Below are positions 25,601-34,333 of a DNA stretch of 64,000 nt, in pieces (the stretch's first letter is position 1; each line of letters opens with the position of its first letter). Location of the stretch: contig NZ_FOZJ01000002.1 in assembly GCF_900114345.1 (NCBI RefSeq), forward strand, positions 186,001 through 250,000. The letters run 5' to 3'. The translations under genes were made by a program, and so were the position numbers. The notes under the pieces are model-generated. The model ran no database searches and had not been told where the DNA came from. It saw only the letters and a program-made list of their open reading frames with translations. This DNA comes from Microbacterium sp. cf046. Its GTDB lineage: Bacteria > Actinomycetota > Actinomycetes > Actinomycetales > Microbacteriaceae.

Positions 25601-26137
25601 ATCCGCGAAGGCGACACGGCGGTGCGGATCATCGACCTGGAGGATCCGAGCCGATTCCGCCTGCTGGAGACGCCGAATAGCGTCATCGACGGCGCCTTCA
25701 GTCCCGACGGCCGGTTGGTGGTGACAACCGGAGAAGACGGTGCCTTGCTGTGGTCGGCGGGCAGCGGAGCGCTCATGGAGTCGCTCGACGGTCATGTGGG
25801 TCCAGTCACATCCGCCGCGTTCCTTCCGACCGGCGAACTGGTGACCGCCGGCACCGACGGGGCACTCATCACCTGGACGCTGGAGGACTGGACCATTTCG
25901 TTCCGCGACTGGATACGAGAAGCGAACGAGGATCGGATACCTCGCGATGAGCGCACCCTGGTGTACGAACAGCACGACGGGACCATGGTCGGCATCTCCG
26001 CCGATCCGAACATCTGGCTCGATCGGGCGTGCGCAGTCGCCGGGCGCGCCCTCACCGAGCAGGAATGGAGCGTGGTCTTCGAGAGCCGACCATACGATCC
26101 TGCCTGCGAGGAAGGCGCGGTCACTGCCCACGAATAG
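22700..26137 (+). CDS. SARP-BTAD/STAND ATPase/transmembrane/WD40 regulator
   Basis: This 1145-residue protein has four parts. Residues 1-95 are an OmpR-type winged helix and 95-245 the BTAD repeat domain, as in AfsR/SARP activators. Residues 270-650 are a STAND-type NTPase with a P-loop GSSGVGKSS at 297-305 and LLIVDQCEQAF as Walker B. One hydrophobic helix (WLVGATASLAAVALAVGTVAV, about 659-680) follows a basic KRLR. Residues 745-1090 are a WD40-like propeller with repeated FSPDG and LAPDG blades. The single helix would place the propeller outside the cell and the DNA-binding part inside. The start is GTG 22700 or 22706; an ATG at 22544 would run through the operator repeats. The target genes and signal are unknown. 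Confidence 0.85.
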   Translation: MIVDLRVLGVLTLEEGRIQLAPRDRLVLAALAVRIDTPVTAESLAAALWGEDPPTSWSKVIPGCIMRLRRLIAPASIETSSTGYRLVADGVELDAERFERLIARGGELLELGEPDRAAHALAQALALWRGQPFSDLPDWEPAQIASYRLDEMRLASEESVLEARLQTGELLDVVAQARARVAESPMRERRWVILGLAQYRQGRQADALASVRRGRELLAAELGLDPCAELAALEHAILRQDPELQSGVAFRAPSTQCPYFGLPPAGLDDAERYFGREAELDRGRRALEEHGVLIVSGSSGVGKSSFVRAGIGARIAARGTRVSLVTPGERPAQTLRELEGHDEESLLIVDQCEQAFANDDPDETRQFFDELGRMVFGGPVVMAIRADRLGDLADLMGFAGLIQSHLLMLGPLSAEGLRAIIQEPARQAGLILEPGLVEILLRDAAGGNLPLLSHALRQVWQRREGRVLSVDGYRASGEIRGAVAQTAEELFAELSSDGARDLRDILLRLVEPSRGGGVICQRVDRAFVAIDDAHARVAASLVDARLVTSDEDSFQLAHEAVAREWPRLREWLADDVEGQRIMRHVNAAANAWDAMGQPDSELYRGARLSATVQWRESARPVLAPLEAEFVDAALEREAADRASAQRQLHIERRSVKRLRWLVGATASLAAVALAVGTVAVLQAGAANEQAVIEDARRVAALASAEPAHEHALLLAVEAIRLWDAPVTRRSLLEILGRNPSIESVTRTSSDLGVQQMSLAPDGTIAVVVDTDLDARVIDIDRRTQVGEYFMEDNGRETTEFAGDVVLDAVEGPDGRIALSVLEDPCQPDGSCGTSAIRALDLDDPARDGITFTGFNEPAIDIEFSPDQSLAAAIAPLPWIDEPGNVAVWRVDSPDEPIVLNLPQAGSNPGAPNWANAFGRVRFSPDGSRLYASGFGPTAVFDTRTGALVGELAGEGILAVSPGGESVLIREGDTAVRIIDLEDPSRFRLLETPNSVIDGAFSPDGRLVVTTGEDGALLWSAGSGALMESLDGHVGPVTSAAFLPTGELVTAGTDGALITWTLEDWTISFRDWIREANEDRIPRDERTLVYEQHDGTMVGISADPNIWLDRACAVAGRALTEQEWSVVFESRPYDPACEEGAVTAHE

Positions 26138-26146
26138 ACTCGCCGC

Positions 26147-27106
26147 ATGGTCACCACGCCCCCTCCAGGCGCCGCCGGAGCCTCCGGCGGCGTCGGCCCG
26201 GCGGCATCCGTGCAATTCGGGCAGTACCCGCCGGCGCGGCAGACGATCCTGCACCTGAGCGACACGCACCTGCTCGCCGGGAACGTCCCGCTCGGCGGGC
26301 GCTACGACACCGCCGCCAATCTGCGTCGCACCCTCGTCGCGGTCGAGAGGCTCGGCATCCGCCCGGACGCGATCGTCTTCACGGGCGATCTGACCGACTT
26401 GGGGGAGCCGGCGGCATATCGGGCGCTGAGGGCTGAGATCGACCCGGTCGCGCGGCGGCTGGGCGCTCCCGTGATCTGGGTTGCAGGCAACCACGATGAG
26501 CGGCCGGCGATGCGCCGCGAGCTGCTCGATCGCGACCCGACCGAGGAGCCGGTGACGGGCGTGTGGGACCTGGGCGGACTGCGGCTGATCGCGCTCGACA
26601 CGACGGTGCCGGGCTGGCACCACGGCGATCTCGACGACGAGCAGCTCGCGTGGCTCGGGGCTGAGCTCGCGAGTCCTGCGCCTCACGGAACCCTCCTCGC
26701 GATGCATCACCCGCCGCTGCCCTCCCACATCCCACTGTTCGACATCCTCGAGCTGCGTGATCAGAGCAGACTCGCGCGAGTGATCGCCGGCACCGATGTG
26801 CGGGGGATCCTGGCGGGTCACCTGCACTACTCCACCAGCGGAACGTTCGCCGGCATTCCGGTGAGCGTCGCGGCCGCCACCTGCTACACGATGGACCTCG
26901 CCCGCCCTGCGGCCGAGGTCAACGGAATGGATGCCGGGCAGTCGTTCCATCTCGTCCACGTGTACGACGACACGATCACCCACGCGGTCGTGCCGGTCGT
27001 GGATGCCGAGACCGGCGAATACTTCTCCGCGGCATGGGTCGAGCGGATGGCCGCGCTCACACCGGCCGAGCGGCTCGAGGCGTTCTCACGCAAGCCCAAG
27101 CGCTGA
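26147..27106 (+). CDS. metallophosphoesterase, cyclic-nucleotide phosphodiesterase (CpdA) type
   Basis: The 319-residue product has the calcineurin-like metal-binding blocks in order: LSDTHLL (D-x-H) near residue 38, VFTGDLTD (GD), WVAGNHDE (GNHD), then MHHPP and GHLHYS. This set and order fit class III cyclic-nucleotide phosphodiesterases such as CpdA, although the true substrate could be another phosphodiester. The first 25 residues are Pro/Gly/Ala rich. The ATG at 26147 lies 6 nt after TAGACT (26135-26140), itself overlapping the end of the upstream regulator gene, which suggests an independent leaderless promoter. Confidence 0.87.
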   Translation: MVTTPPPGAAGASGGVGPAASVQFGQYPPARQTILHLSDTHLLAGNVPLGGRYDTAANLRRTLVAVERLGIRPDAIVFTGDLTDLGEPAAYRALRAEIDPVARRLGAPVIWVAGNHDERPAMRRELLDRDPTEEPVTGVWDLGGLRLIALDTTVPGWHHGDLDDEQLAWLGAELASPAPHGTLLAMHHPPLPSHIPLFDILELRDQSRLARVIAGTDVRGILAGHLHYSTSGTFAGIPVSVAAATCYTMDLARPAAEVNGMDAGQSFHLVHVYDDTITHAVVPVVDAETGEYFSAAWVERMAALTPAERLEAFSRKPKR

Positions 27107-27119
27107 GACCCGTGACCAT

Positions 27120-27150
27120 TTGACTTCGAGCGCGCTCTAAGTTCTACCGT
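27120..27150 (+). promoter_or_regulatory. MerR-type promoter with 19-bp spacer
   Basis: TTGACT (27120-27125) and TACCGT (27145-27150) are separated by 19 bp. The dyad at 27123-27142 is symmetric at 18 of 20 positions (ACTTCGAGC with GCTCTAAGT). An over-long spacer filled by a dyad is the hallmark of MerR-activated promoters. The -10 ends 6 nt before the ATG, predicting a leaderless mRNA for this autoregulated operon. Confidence 0.8.
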
Positions 27151-27156
27151 GGGCGT

Positions 27157-27536
27157 ATGACCCTCACTCACGAAGGGGTTGCAATCTCACGGGCGGCGAC
27201 CGCCACCGGATTGACGACCTACACGCTGCGCTACTACGAGCGCGCGGGACTGATGCTCGATCCAATCGACCGGGCCTCCTCGACTCATCGCCGCTACACC
27301 GACGCGGACATCGGCTGGGTGCAGTTCCTGACCCGGCTGCGCTCCACCGGCATGCCGATCGCGACGATCCGCCAGTACACGGAGCTCGTACGCCGTGGCG
27401 ACGAGACGATCGAGGCGCGCCGGGAACTGCTGGTGCGTCACCGAGCCGCAGTGCTGAGCCAGCTCGACGACATCACCGCGAGCCTCGCCGCCATAGACAT
27501 CAAGATCGCCATCTACGAAGAGAAGGTCGCACACGC

Positions 27537-27540
<4 letters not shown>
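27157..27540 (+). CDS. MerR-family transcriptional regulator
   Basis: The 127-residue product has the N-terminal winged helix-turn-helix [23 protein letters not shown], the [23 protein letters not shown] segment, and a C-terminal coiled-coil dimerisation helix of about 45 residues. There are no cysteines, so metal sensing through thiols is excluded. The ligand is unknown. Its stop overlaps the aldo/keto reductase start (ATGA). The promoter just upstream has the spacing that MerR proteins untwist, so it probably controls its own operon and responds to a substrate of the reductase. Confidence 0.92.
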
Positions 27541-28514
<974 letters not shown>

Positions 28515-28533
28515 GCGCGCTGACCGAGGGGGC

Positions 28534-28559
28534 CCGATGCGTCCGTGGGATCGCATCGG
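28534..28559 (+). terminator. hairpin after the MerR-AKR operon
   Basis: CCGATGCG (28534-28541) pairs with CGCATCGG (28552-28559) across a 10-nt loop. It lies 20 bp after the stop codon. No T-run is present. Confidence 0.5.
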
Positions 28560-28696
28560 ACCCGCCCGCGCCGTCGCCGCGCCGTACACCGGCGCGCGGC
28601 TCGATGTCCGCTGTGTACAGGGGCCATTCAGAGGCACGCGAGTAACCTCGAAGCATCCCCTTCACATCGCCGTGACTTACCCACAAGGACGCACAC

Positions 28697-30166
28697 ATGG
28701 CTCTGGACGCAATGACGCGAACCCGTATCGAGACCGATTCACTGGGATCCATGGAGATCCCGGGGGATGCCTATTGGGGCATCCACACCGCACGCGCTCT
28801 CGAGAACTTCCCGATCTCCAAGCGGCCGATCTCGGTCTACAAGGACCTGGTCCGAGCGCTCGCGATGGTCAAGCAGGCCTCCGCGCGTGCCAACCGCGAC
28901 ATCGGCGCACTCGATCCTGACAAGGCCGATCTGATCGACCGCGCGTCGCAGCTCGTGATCGACGGCGAGTATCACGATCAGTTCATCGTGGGCGTCATCC
29001 AGGGCGGCGCCGGCACCTCGACCAACATGAACGCCAACGAGGTCATCACCAACATCGCGCTCGAGCTCGCCGGGCGCGAGAAGGGCGACTACGCGTTCCT
29101 CTCGCCGATCGACGACACGAACCGCAGCCAGTCCACGAACGACGTGTACCCCACGGCGATCAAGGTCGGCCTCGGCCTGGACCTGCTGACGCTGCTCGAC
29201 GAGCTCGACCTGCTGCGCCGTGCGTTCCTGGCCAAGGCCGTCGAGTTCCACGACATCCTCAAGGTCGGACGCACGCAGCTGCAGGATGCGGTGCCCATGA
29301 CCCTCGGGCAGGAGTTCCACGGATTCGCGACTACCCTCGGCGAGGACCACAGCCGCCTCAAGGAGAACGCGTACCTGCTCTGCGAGATCAACATGGGCGC
29401 CACCGCGATCGGCACCGGGATCACGACGCACCCCGATTACGGCAAGGCGGTCCTGCAGCACCTGCGAGGGATCACCGGCCTGGACCTCGACCTGGCCACC
29501 GACCTGGTCGAATCCACCAGCGACACCGGCGCGTTCATGTCGTTCTCGTCGACGCTCAAGCGCAATGCGATCAAGATGTCGAAGATCTGCAACGACCTCC
29601 GCCTGCTCTCCTCCGGACCCCAGGCGGGATTCGGCGAGATCAACCTGCCGGCGCGCCAGGCCGGCTCCAGCATCATGCCGGGCAAGGTCAACCCGGTCAT
29701 CCCCGAGGTCGTCAACCAGGTCGCGTTCGCGGTGGTCGGCGCCGACATGACCGTGACGATGGCCGTCGAAGCCGGGCAGCTGCAGCTGAACGCGTTCGAG
29801 CCGGTCATCGCGCACTCGCTGTTCCAGTCGATCACCTGGATGCGGCGCGCGATGCACACCCTGCGCGTCAACTGCGTCGACGGCATCACGGCCAACACGG
29901 AGCGTCTCGGCGCGATGGTGGGGGCATCCGTCGGGGTCATCACCGCGCTGACGCCGTTCATCGGCTACGCCGCGGCCGCCGCTCTCGCCAAGACCGCGCT
30001 GCTGACCGGTCGCAACGTCGCGGATCTCGTCGTCGAGGCCGGACTGATGACGCGCGAGGAGTGCGCCAAGCAGCTCTCGCCGGCGCGCCTGTCGGGCCTG
30101 GAGACCGCAACCGCGGCGATTCCGGTCATCGCTCCGGAGGTGGAGCCGGCGGACGCCGACGCCTGA
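28697..30166 (+). CDS. aspA: aspartate ammonia-lyase
   Basis: AspA interconverts L-aspartate with fumarate and ammonia. The 489-residue product opens with RIETDSLGSMEIPGDAYWGIHTARALENF and has the family's SS-loop signature GSSIMPGKVNPV, plus the substrate-contacting TSTNMNANEV and SQSTNDVYPT segments. Aspartase rather than fumarase is favoured by the GDAYWG/HTARALENF pattern, but fumarase C is closely related. The ATG at 28697 follows ACAAGGA. TAACCT near 28652 is a possible -10. It is a single gene; fumarate made here could relate to the C4-dicarboxylate transporter at 57.9 kb. Confidence 0.9.
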   Translation: MALDAMTRTRIETDSLGSMEIPGDAYWGIHTARALENFPISKRPISVYKDLVRALAMVKQASARANRDIGALDPDKADLIDRASQLVIDGEYHDQFIVGVIQGGAGTSTNMNANEVITNIALELAGREKGDYAFLSPIDDTNRSQSTNDVYPTAIKVGLGLDLLTLLDELDLLRRAFLAKAVEFHDILKVGRTQLQDAVPMTLGQEFHGFATTLGEDHSRLKENAYLLCEINMGATAIGTGITTHPDYGKAVLQHLRGITGLDLDLATDLVESTSDTGAFMSFSSTLKRNAIKMSKICNDLRLLSSGPQAGFGEINLPARQAGSSIMPGKVNPVIPEVVNQVAFAVVGADMTVTMAVEAGQLQLNAFEPVIAHSLFQSITWMRRAMHTLRVNCVDGITANTERLGAMVGASVGVITALTPFIGYAAAAALAKTALLTGRNVADLVVEAGLMTREECAKQLSPARLSGLETATAAIPVIAPEVEPADADA

Positions 30167-30254
30167 ACCGAGCCGCGGGCGGGGGGGGATTGCCCGGCGA
30201 CCTCGGCGACCGCTAGCGTTCGAAGGCACAGATCCCACTCGAGAGGACCTCGCC

Positions 30255-30875
30255 ATGTCAGATCCGCAGAACCCCGACGTTCCCGCTGTGCCGCCCGCGT
30301 CTCCGCCGCCGCCCGCCTACGACGCACCGCCGCCGGCCCACGACGCACCACCGCCCGCGGCTCCGGCACCGTATGACGCCGCCCCGCCCGCCTACGACCC
30401 GCCGCCGAGTGCGTACGACGTTCCGCCTCCCGCGCCCGAGCCTGCCCCGCCGGCCTACGCTGCCGCGCCGCCCGCGTACGGGACCGCGCCCGCCGCTCCG
30501 CCCGCGTACGGCGCTGCACCGCCCGCGCCCTATGGCGCACCCGCGAACCCGACGATCCCCGGCAAGACGATGGGCATCGTCGCCTTCATCCTGTCGTTCT
30601 TCGTCCAGCTGATCGCGCTGATCCTCGGCATCGTCGCGCTCGTGCAGAGCAGGAAGGCCGGCTACAAGAACGGCTGGGCCCTCGCCGCGATCATCATCAG
30701 TGCGATCCTTCTGGTGATCGGCATCATCATCGCGATCTTCGCATTCATCACGCTCGGCGCCGCTGCATCGTTCGCCAACGACGTCTATCAGGCCTGTCTC
30801 GCCGTCGACTTCTCCGGCACGGTCACCGTGCAGGGTGTCGAGGTGAGCTGCACCGGGCTCGAAGGCACACGCTGA
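30255..30875 (+). CDS. proline-rich DUF4190-type membrane protein
   Basis: Residues 1-95 are a low-complexity Pro/Ala/Tyr region made of repeats such as PPPAYDA and PPAYGAA. Two transmembrane segments follow, at about 102-128 and 139-163, with a short loop KAGYKNGWALA between them, the DUF4190 pattern. A small C-terminal extracytoplasmic part contains two cysteines (QACLA, VSCTG) that probably bond. The total length is 206 residues. Proteins of this type are common actinobacterial envelope proteins of unknown role. TAGCGT at 30213-30218 may be the -10, and GAGAGGA precedes the ATG. Confidence 0.82.
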   Translation: MSDPQNPDVPAVPPASPPPPAYDAPPPAHDAPPPAAPAPYDAAPPAYDPPPSAYDVPPPAPEPAPPAYAAAPPAYGTAPAAPPAYGAAPPAPYGAPANPTIPGKTMGIVAFILSFFVQLIALILGIVALVQSRKAGYKNGWALAAIIISAILLVIGIIIAIFAFITLGAAASFANDVYQACLAVDFSGTVTVQGVEVSCTGLEGTR

Positions 30876-30890
30876 TCAGCGCTCGCCGTC

Positions 30891-31757
30891 TCAGTCCAGG
30901 ATCCGGCAATGCGTCGTCAGGGCGCCGATGCCGTCGATGCCCACCGTGACCGTCGATCGGTCGCGCAGGAACACCTGCGGGTCCCGCGAGTAGCCCGCGC
31001 CGCCCGGACTCCCCGTGGAGATCAGCGTGCCGGGCAGAAGCGTGACCGACTTCGACAGGTGCGCGATCAACGCCGAGACCGGGCGCACCATCTGAGCGGT
31101 CGATGCGTCCTGCAGCGTGTGGCCGTCCAAGACGGTCCAGATGTGCAGATTCTGCGGGTCGGGAACTTCGTCGGCTGTCACGATGAACGGACCTGTCGGC
31201 GTGAACCCGTCGAACGACTTGCATCGTGACCACTGCGCCTCGGAGTACTGGATGTCGCGCGCGGTGATGTCATTGACGACGGTGTAGCCCCACACGTGCG
31301 AGAGCGCGTCCTCCGCGGAGACATCCTTGGCCGGCCGTCCGATGATGACGCCGAGTTCGGCCTCATAGTCGACGGACTCGCTGAGCGAACGCGGCCAGAC
31401 CGTGGTGGAGTCGTGCCCGGCGAGCGAATTCGGCCACAGCACGAACACTGTGGGGGTCGAGTCGGTCTTCAAGCCCAGCTCGCTCGAATGGGCGGCGTAG
31501 TTCAATCCGATCGCGAGGATCACCGGCGGCCTGAGCAGCGCGGATGCGTAGCGAACCTCGCCGAGCGGATGCCGTGACCCGGCATCCGCGGCGGTCTGGC
31601 GCACCCGCTCGAGCAGTTCGTCACCGCCTGCGATCAGCTCCTCGAGGAAGCGGGGCGCGCCGGGGAAGAGCTCTTCGACGATGAGCGCGGTGTCGTCCTG
31701 CACGACGGCGAGCCGAGGCTCCTGCGACCCGGGGAGGGACACGTGGGCGAAGCGCAT
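30891..31757 (-). CDS. fumarylacetoacetate hydrolase (FAH) family protein
   Basis: FAH-family enzymes cleave or decarboxylate oxo-acids with a bound divalent metal. The 288-residue product has ILAIGLNYAAHSSE, the metal-site glutamate region DYEAELGVIIGR, VVNDITARDIQ, and the C-terminal GTLISTGSPGG. It is close to the 2-hydroxyhepta-2,4-diene-1,7-dioate isomerase/ureidoglycolate lyase branch by pattern, but the substrate is uncertain. The ATG at 31757 lies 6 nt after TAGCGT (31764-31769), so the message looks leaderless. It converges on the DUF4190 gene with 15 bp between and diverges from prsW. Confidence 0.88.
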   Translation of the reverse strand: MRFAHVSLPGSQEPRLAVVQDDTALIVEELFPGAPRFLEELIAGGDELLERVRQTAADAGSRHPLGEVRYASALLRPPVILAIGLNYAAHSSELGLKTDSTPTVFVLWPNSLAGHDSTTVWPRSLSESVDYEAELGVIIGRPAKDVSAEDALSHVWGYTVVNDITARDIQYSEAQWSRCKSFDGFTPTGPFIVTADEVPDPQNLHIWTVLDGHTLQDASTAQMVRPVSALIAHLSKSVTLLPGTLISTGSPGGAGYSRDPQVFLRDRSTVTVGIDGIGALTTHCRILD

Positions 31758-31763
31758 TGTTCC

Positions 31764-31815
31764 ACGCTACCCGGCTGGCGTGCCCCGCGCGGTGCGATCC
31801 CTGCACCCATAGGCT
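31764..31815. promoter_or_regulatory. divergent leaderless promoters of the FAH and PrsW genes
   Basis: TAGCGT (31764-31769, minus strand) ends 6 nt before the FAH ATG, and TAGGCT (31810-31815, plus strand) ends 6 nt before the ATG at 31822. Neither start has a Shine-Dalgarno sequence. The -35 regions would overlap in the 40 bp between the two hexamers. Confidence 0.6.
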
Positions 31816-31821
31816 GTGCGC

Positions 31822-33054
31822 ATGACGTATGACCCGAGGCAGCCCGAGTCCTCGAACCAGGCCGATCGACCGTCCCTGACGCCGCCACCGTTCCCCTCGG
31901 CGCTCGCACAGCCTCGGATCTCGCACGGCGCCTCGATCGCCCCCGCACCGACCTCTCCGGCCGCGGTGCCCGTGCCGCCTCGTGCCGGCCGCACCGCCCC
32001 CGTGTGGATCATCGGCGTGATCGTGCTCATCCTCGTCGGGCTGGTCGGGTACTTCCTCAACGCGATCGGGCCGGCGGCGTCGATCATCGGGATGCTGCTC
32101 GCGATCATCCCACTGGTCGTCGTGCTCCTTGCCGTTCGACTGATCGACCGCTGGGAGCCCGAGCCGCGTGGACTGCTCGTCCTCGCGGTCGCGTGGGGAG
32201 CCGTCGCTGCCGTGGGCATCACGCTCGGCGTCGACATCCTCATCACCCTCGTCCTCGGCACGGACGACTCGCCGATGCGCGAGGCGTTCTCCGCGGTCGT
32301 CCAGGCGCCGATCGTCGAGGAGTTCGCAAAGGGGCTCGGCGTCTACCTGATCTTCGTGACCGCCAGACGTGCGTTCGACGGCCCCGTCGACGGCGTGGTC
32401 TACGGGGCACTGATCGGCGCCGGCTTCGCGTTCACCGAGAACATCCAGTACTTCGCGATCAGCTTCATCGAAGGGGGAGCAGCCGATGCGTCGGCGACGT
32501 TCTTCGTGCGCGGCATCCTCTCGCCGTTCGCCCATGTCATGTTCACGAGCATCACCGGGTTCGCGCTCGGCCTGGCGGCGCGTCGGGGCTACAGCGCCGG
32601 ACGAGCCGTCGGCCCATGGATGCTGGGCATGGTCGGCGCGATGGCCCTGCACGCCCTCTGGAACGGGTCGGCGGTCTTCGGCGACTTCTTCCTGCTGTAT
32701 CTGACCCTGCAGGTGCCGCTGTTCGTCGGGTTCATCCTGGGGGTCATCGCGCTGCGCCGCGAGGAGGCGCGGGTCACGCGCGCACGCCTGGGCGACTATG
32801 CGGCCGCGGGGTGGTTCACGCCGCAGGAGGTCGACATGCTCGCGACCGGACAGGGTCGCAAGGCGGCGCTCGCCTGGGCTCGCGGCCTCCGTGGGGACCG
32901 CACCTCGACCATGAAGCAGTTCATCGCCGACGCCACCTCACTGGCGGCGGCGCGGCAGAGGGCGATCAGCGGGCGGGACAAGAATGCCCGCGAGGATGAG
33001 CACGCGCTGCTGGCGCGCACGACCGCCGCTCGTGCGGCGATGTTCGCGCCCTGA
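31822..33054 (+). CDS. PrsW-family intramembrane metalloprotease
   Basis: PrsW proteases cut membrane proteins such as anti-sigma factors. The 410-residue product has about eight transmembrane helices and the conserved polar motifs inside them: VEEFAKGLG (EExxK), FAFTENIQY (FxxxEN), HVMFTSITG (HxxxS) and a final HALWNG. The first 65 residues are a Pro-rich cytoplasmic tail; the last 85 are a polar helical tail. ATG 31822 is preferred to the GTG at 31816 because TAGGCT ends 6 nt before it. No anti-sigma factor gene is adjacent, so the target must be elsewhere. Confidence 0.9.
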   Translation: MTYDPRQPESSNQADRPSLTPPPFPSALAQPRISHGASIAPAPTSPAAVPVPPRAGRTAPVWIIGVIVLILVGLVGYFLNAIGPAASIIGMLLAIIPLVVVLLAVRLIDRWEPEPRGLLVLAVAWGAVAAVGITLGVDILITLVLGTDDSPMREAFSAVVQAPIVEEFAKGLGVYLIFVTARRAFDGPVDGVVYGALIGAGFAFTENIQYFAISFIEGGAADASATFFVRGILSPFAHVMFTSITGFALGLAARRGYSAGRAVGPWMLGMVGAMALHALWNGSAVFGDFFLLYLTLQVPLFVGFILGVIALRREEARVTRARLGDYAAAGWFTPQEVDMLATGQGRKAALAWARGLRGDRTSTMKQFIADATSLAAARQRAISGRDKNAREDEHALLARTTAARAAMFAP

Positions 33055-33062
33055 GAAAGACC

Positions 33063-33107
33063 CAGCGCCCGGTGCCGCGGCAATGCCTGCGTAACAACCG
33101 GGCGCTG
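33063..33107 (+). terminator. hairpin after prsW
   Basis: CAGCGCCCGGT (33063-33073) pairs perfectly with ACCGGGCGCTG (33097-33107). The loop is 23 nt. It begins 9 bp after the stop, but lacks a T-run. Confidence 0.55.
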
Positions 33108-33208
33108 AGTTGGCCTGCCCTCAGCGTGCCGTGGCGTCGACGGCCTGTCAAGGGCCGCGGCCGTCGCCTCGCGTTGACCGCGGACGGGCGCTCGGGTTGT
33201 ATGGAGTC

Positions 33209-33577
33209 ATGACAGATGACCGCACGAAGCCCGAGATCGATGCCCCCGAGGGCCCCGCACCCGAAGAACTCGTCATCCGCGACCTGATCGTCGGAGACGG
33301 CGCCGAGGCCAAGCCGGGCGACACCGTGACCGTCCACTACGCCGGAGTGGAGTACGAATCCGGCGAGGAGTTCGACTCGTCGTGGAACCGAGGCGAGAGC
33401 ATCCAGTTCCCGCTCCGCGGGCTGATCCAGGGCTGGCAGGACGGCATCCCCGGCATGAAGGTCGGCGGGCGGCGCGAACTCGTGATCCCCCCTCACCTGG
33501 CCTACGGCCCGGCCGGCGGCCACTTCCTCGGCGGGAAGACCCTGATCTTCGTGATCGATCTCATCGCCGTCGGCTAG
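33209..33577 (+). CDS. FKBP-type peptidyl-prolyl isomerase
   Basis: The 122-residue single-domain protein catalyses cis-trans isomerisation of prolyl bonds and helps folding. It shows GDTVTVHYAGV, FDSSWNRGE, FPLRGLIQGWQDGIPGMKVGGRRELVIPP, and a closing GKTLIFVIDLIAV, the full FKBP fold. There is no signal peptide or lipobox, so it should be cytoplasmic. TTGACC (33174-33179) and TTGTAT (33197-33202) are spaced 17 bp, and the hexamer ends 6 nt before the ATG at 33209, which suggests a leaderless message. An ATG eight bases upstream is out of frame. Confidence 0.93.
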   Translation: MTDDRTKPEIDAPEGPAPEELVIRDLIVGDGAEAKPGDTVTVHYAGVEYESGEEFDSSWNRGESIQFPLRGLIQGWQDGIPGMKVGGRRELVIPPHLAYGPAGGHFLGGKTLIFVIDLIAVG

Positions 33578-33593
33578 AACGTCTGAACGATCG

Positions 33594-33625
33594 AAAGGCC
33601 CGGATGCTGCGGCATCCGGGCCTTT
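33594..33625 (+). terminator. intrinsic terminator after the FKBP gene
   Basis: A perfect 14-bp stem (33594-33607 with 33612-33625) with a TGCG loop ends in TTT. The stem tip is GGATGC-TGCG-GCATCC, the same tip as the terminator at 34297. Confidence 0.85.
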
Positions 33626-33725
33626 CTCCTGCAATTTGCATTCAATGGAATAGATCTGTGCAGTGCGTGTTATTGCTCATGACCGCGTCGCGCACAGCGA
33701 CGTCCAACCGACACGAAGGATCACC

Positions 33726-34286
33726 ATGACCGACACGACCACGATCGATGTTCCCGGCTACCGCTCCGGCACCTGGGTTTTGGACCCCTCGCACAGCGAG
33801 GTCGGATTCACCGTCCGCCACATGATGATCTCGAAGGTGCGCGGGCACTTCGCGATGAAGAGTGCGACGCTGATCGCGCCGGAGAACCCGCTCGAGGCCA
33901 AGGTCGAGGCGCACGTCGACGCGACTTCGCTCGACACGAAGGACGAGGGTCGCGACGCCCACCTGCGCTCCGCCGATTTCTTCGACGTCGAGACCTACCC
34001 GTCGATCGACTTCGTCTCGACCGGCGTCCGTGTCGAGGACGGCGAGATGCTCGTCGACGGCGACCTCACGATCCGCGACACGACCAAGCCCGTCACGTTC
34101 GAGTTCGACTTCGGCGGCTTCGGAGCCGACCCGTGGGGCAACTACAAGGCGGGCGCGACGGCGAAGACGGTCATCAACCGCGAGGACTTCGGTCTGACCT
34201 GGAACGCCGCCCTCGAGACCGGCGGCGTCCTCGTAGGCAAGGACGTCACGATCACGCTCGACCTGCAGGGCGCCCACCAGGCCTGA
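33726..34286 (+). CDS. YceI-family lipid-binding-fold protein
   Basis: YceI proteins form a lipocalin-like barrel that binds isoprenoid or other lipids. The 186-residue product has the family's opening GTWVLDPSHSEVGFTVRHMMISKVRGHF, then SLDTKDEGRDAHLRSADFFDVETYPSIDF and the DLTIRDTTKPV strand. There is no signal peptide, so this is the cytoplasmic type. The ATG at 33726 follows GAAGGATCACC. It stands alone between two terminators that share a stem tip, so it is monocistronic. The bound ligand is unknown. Confidence 0.92.
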   Translation: MTDTTTIDVPGYRSGTWVLDPSHSEVGFTVRHMMISKVRGHFAMKSATLIAPENPLEAKVEAHVDATSLDTKDEGRDAHLRSADFFDVETYPSIDFVSTGVRVEDGEMLVDGDLTIRDTTKPVTFEFDFGGFGADPWGNYKAGATAKTVINREDFGLTWNAALETGGVLVGKDVTITLDLQGAHQA

Positions 34287-34296
34287 GCAGTTCACA

Positions 34297-34328
34297 CGAA
34301 GAGGGGATGCTGCGGCATCCCCTCTTCG
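34297..34328. terminator. terminator after the YceI gene
   Basis: A perfect 14-bp stem (34297-34310 with 34315-34328) has the loop TGCG. It lies between convergent genes and could serve both. The tip GGATGC-TGCG-GCATCC is shared with 33594-33625. Confidence 0.85.
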
Positions 34329-34333
34329 TCGTC

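Noticed and set aside
31816..31821. GTG at 31816 as the PrsW start
   Set aside because: It would add two residues only and lies directly after the TAGGCT hexamer, whose expected start of transcription is at or near the ATG at 31822.
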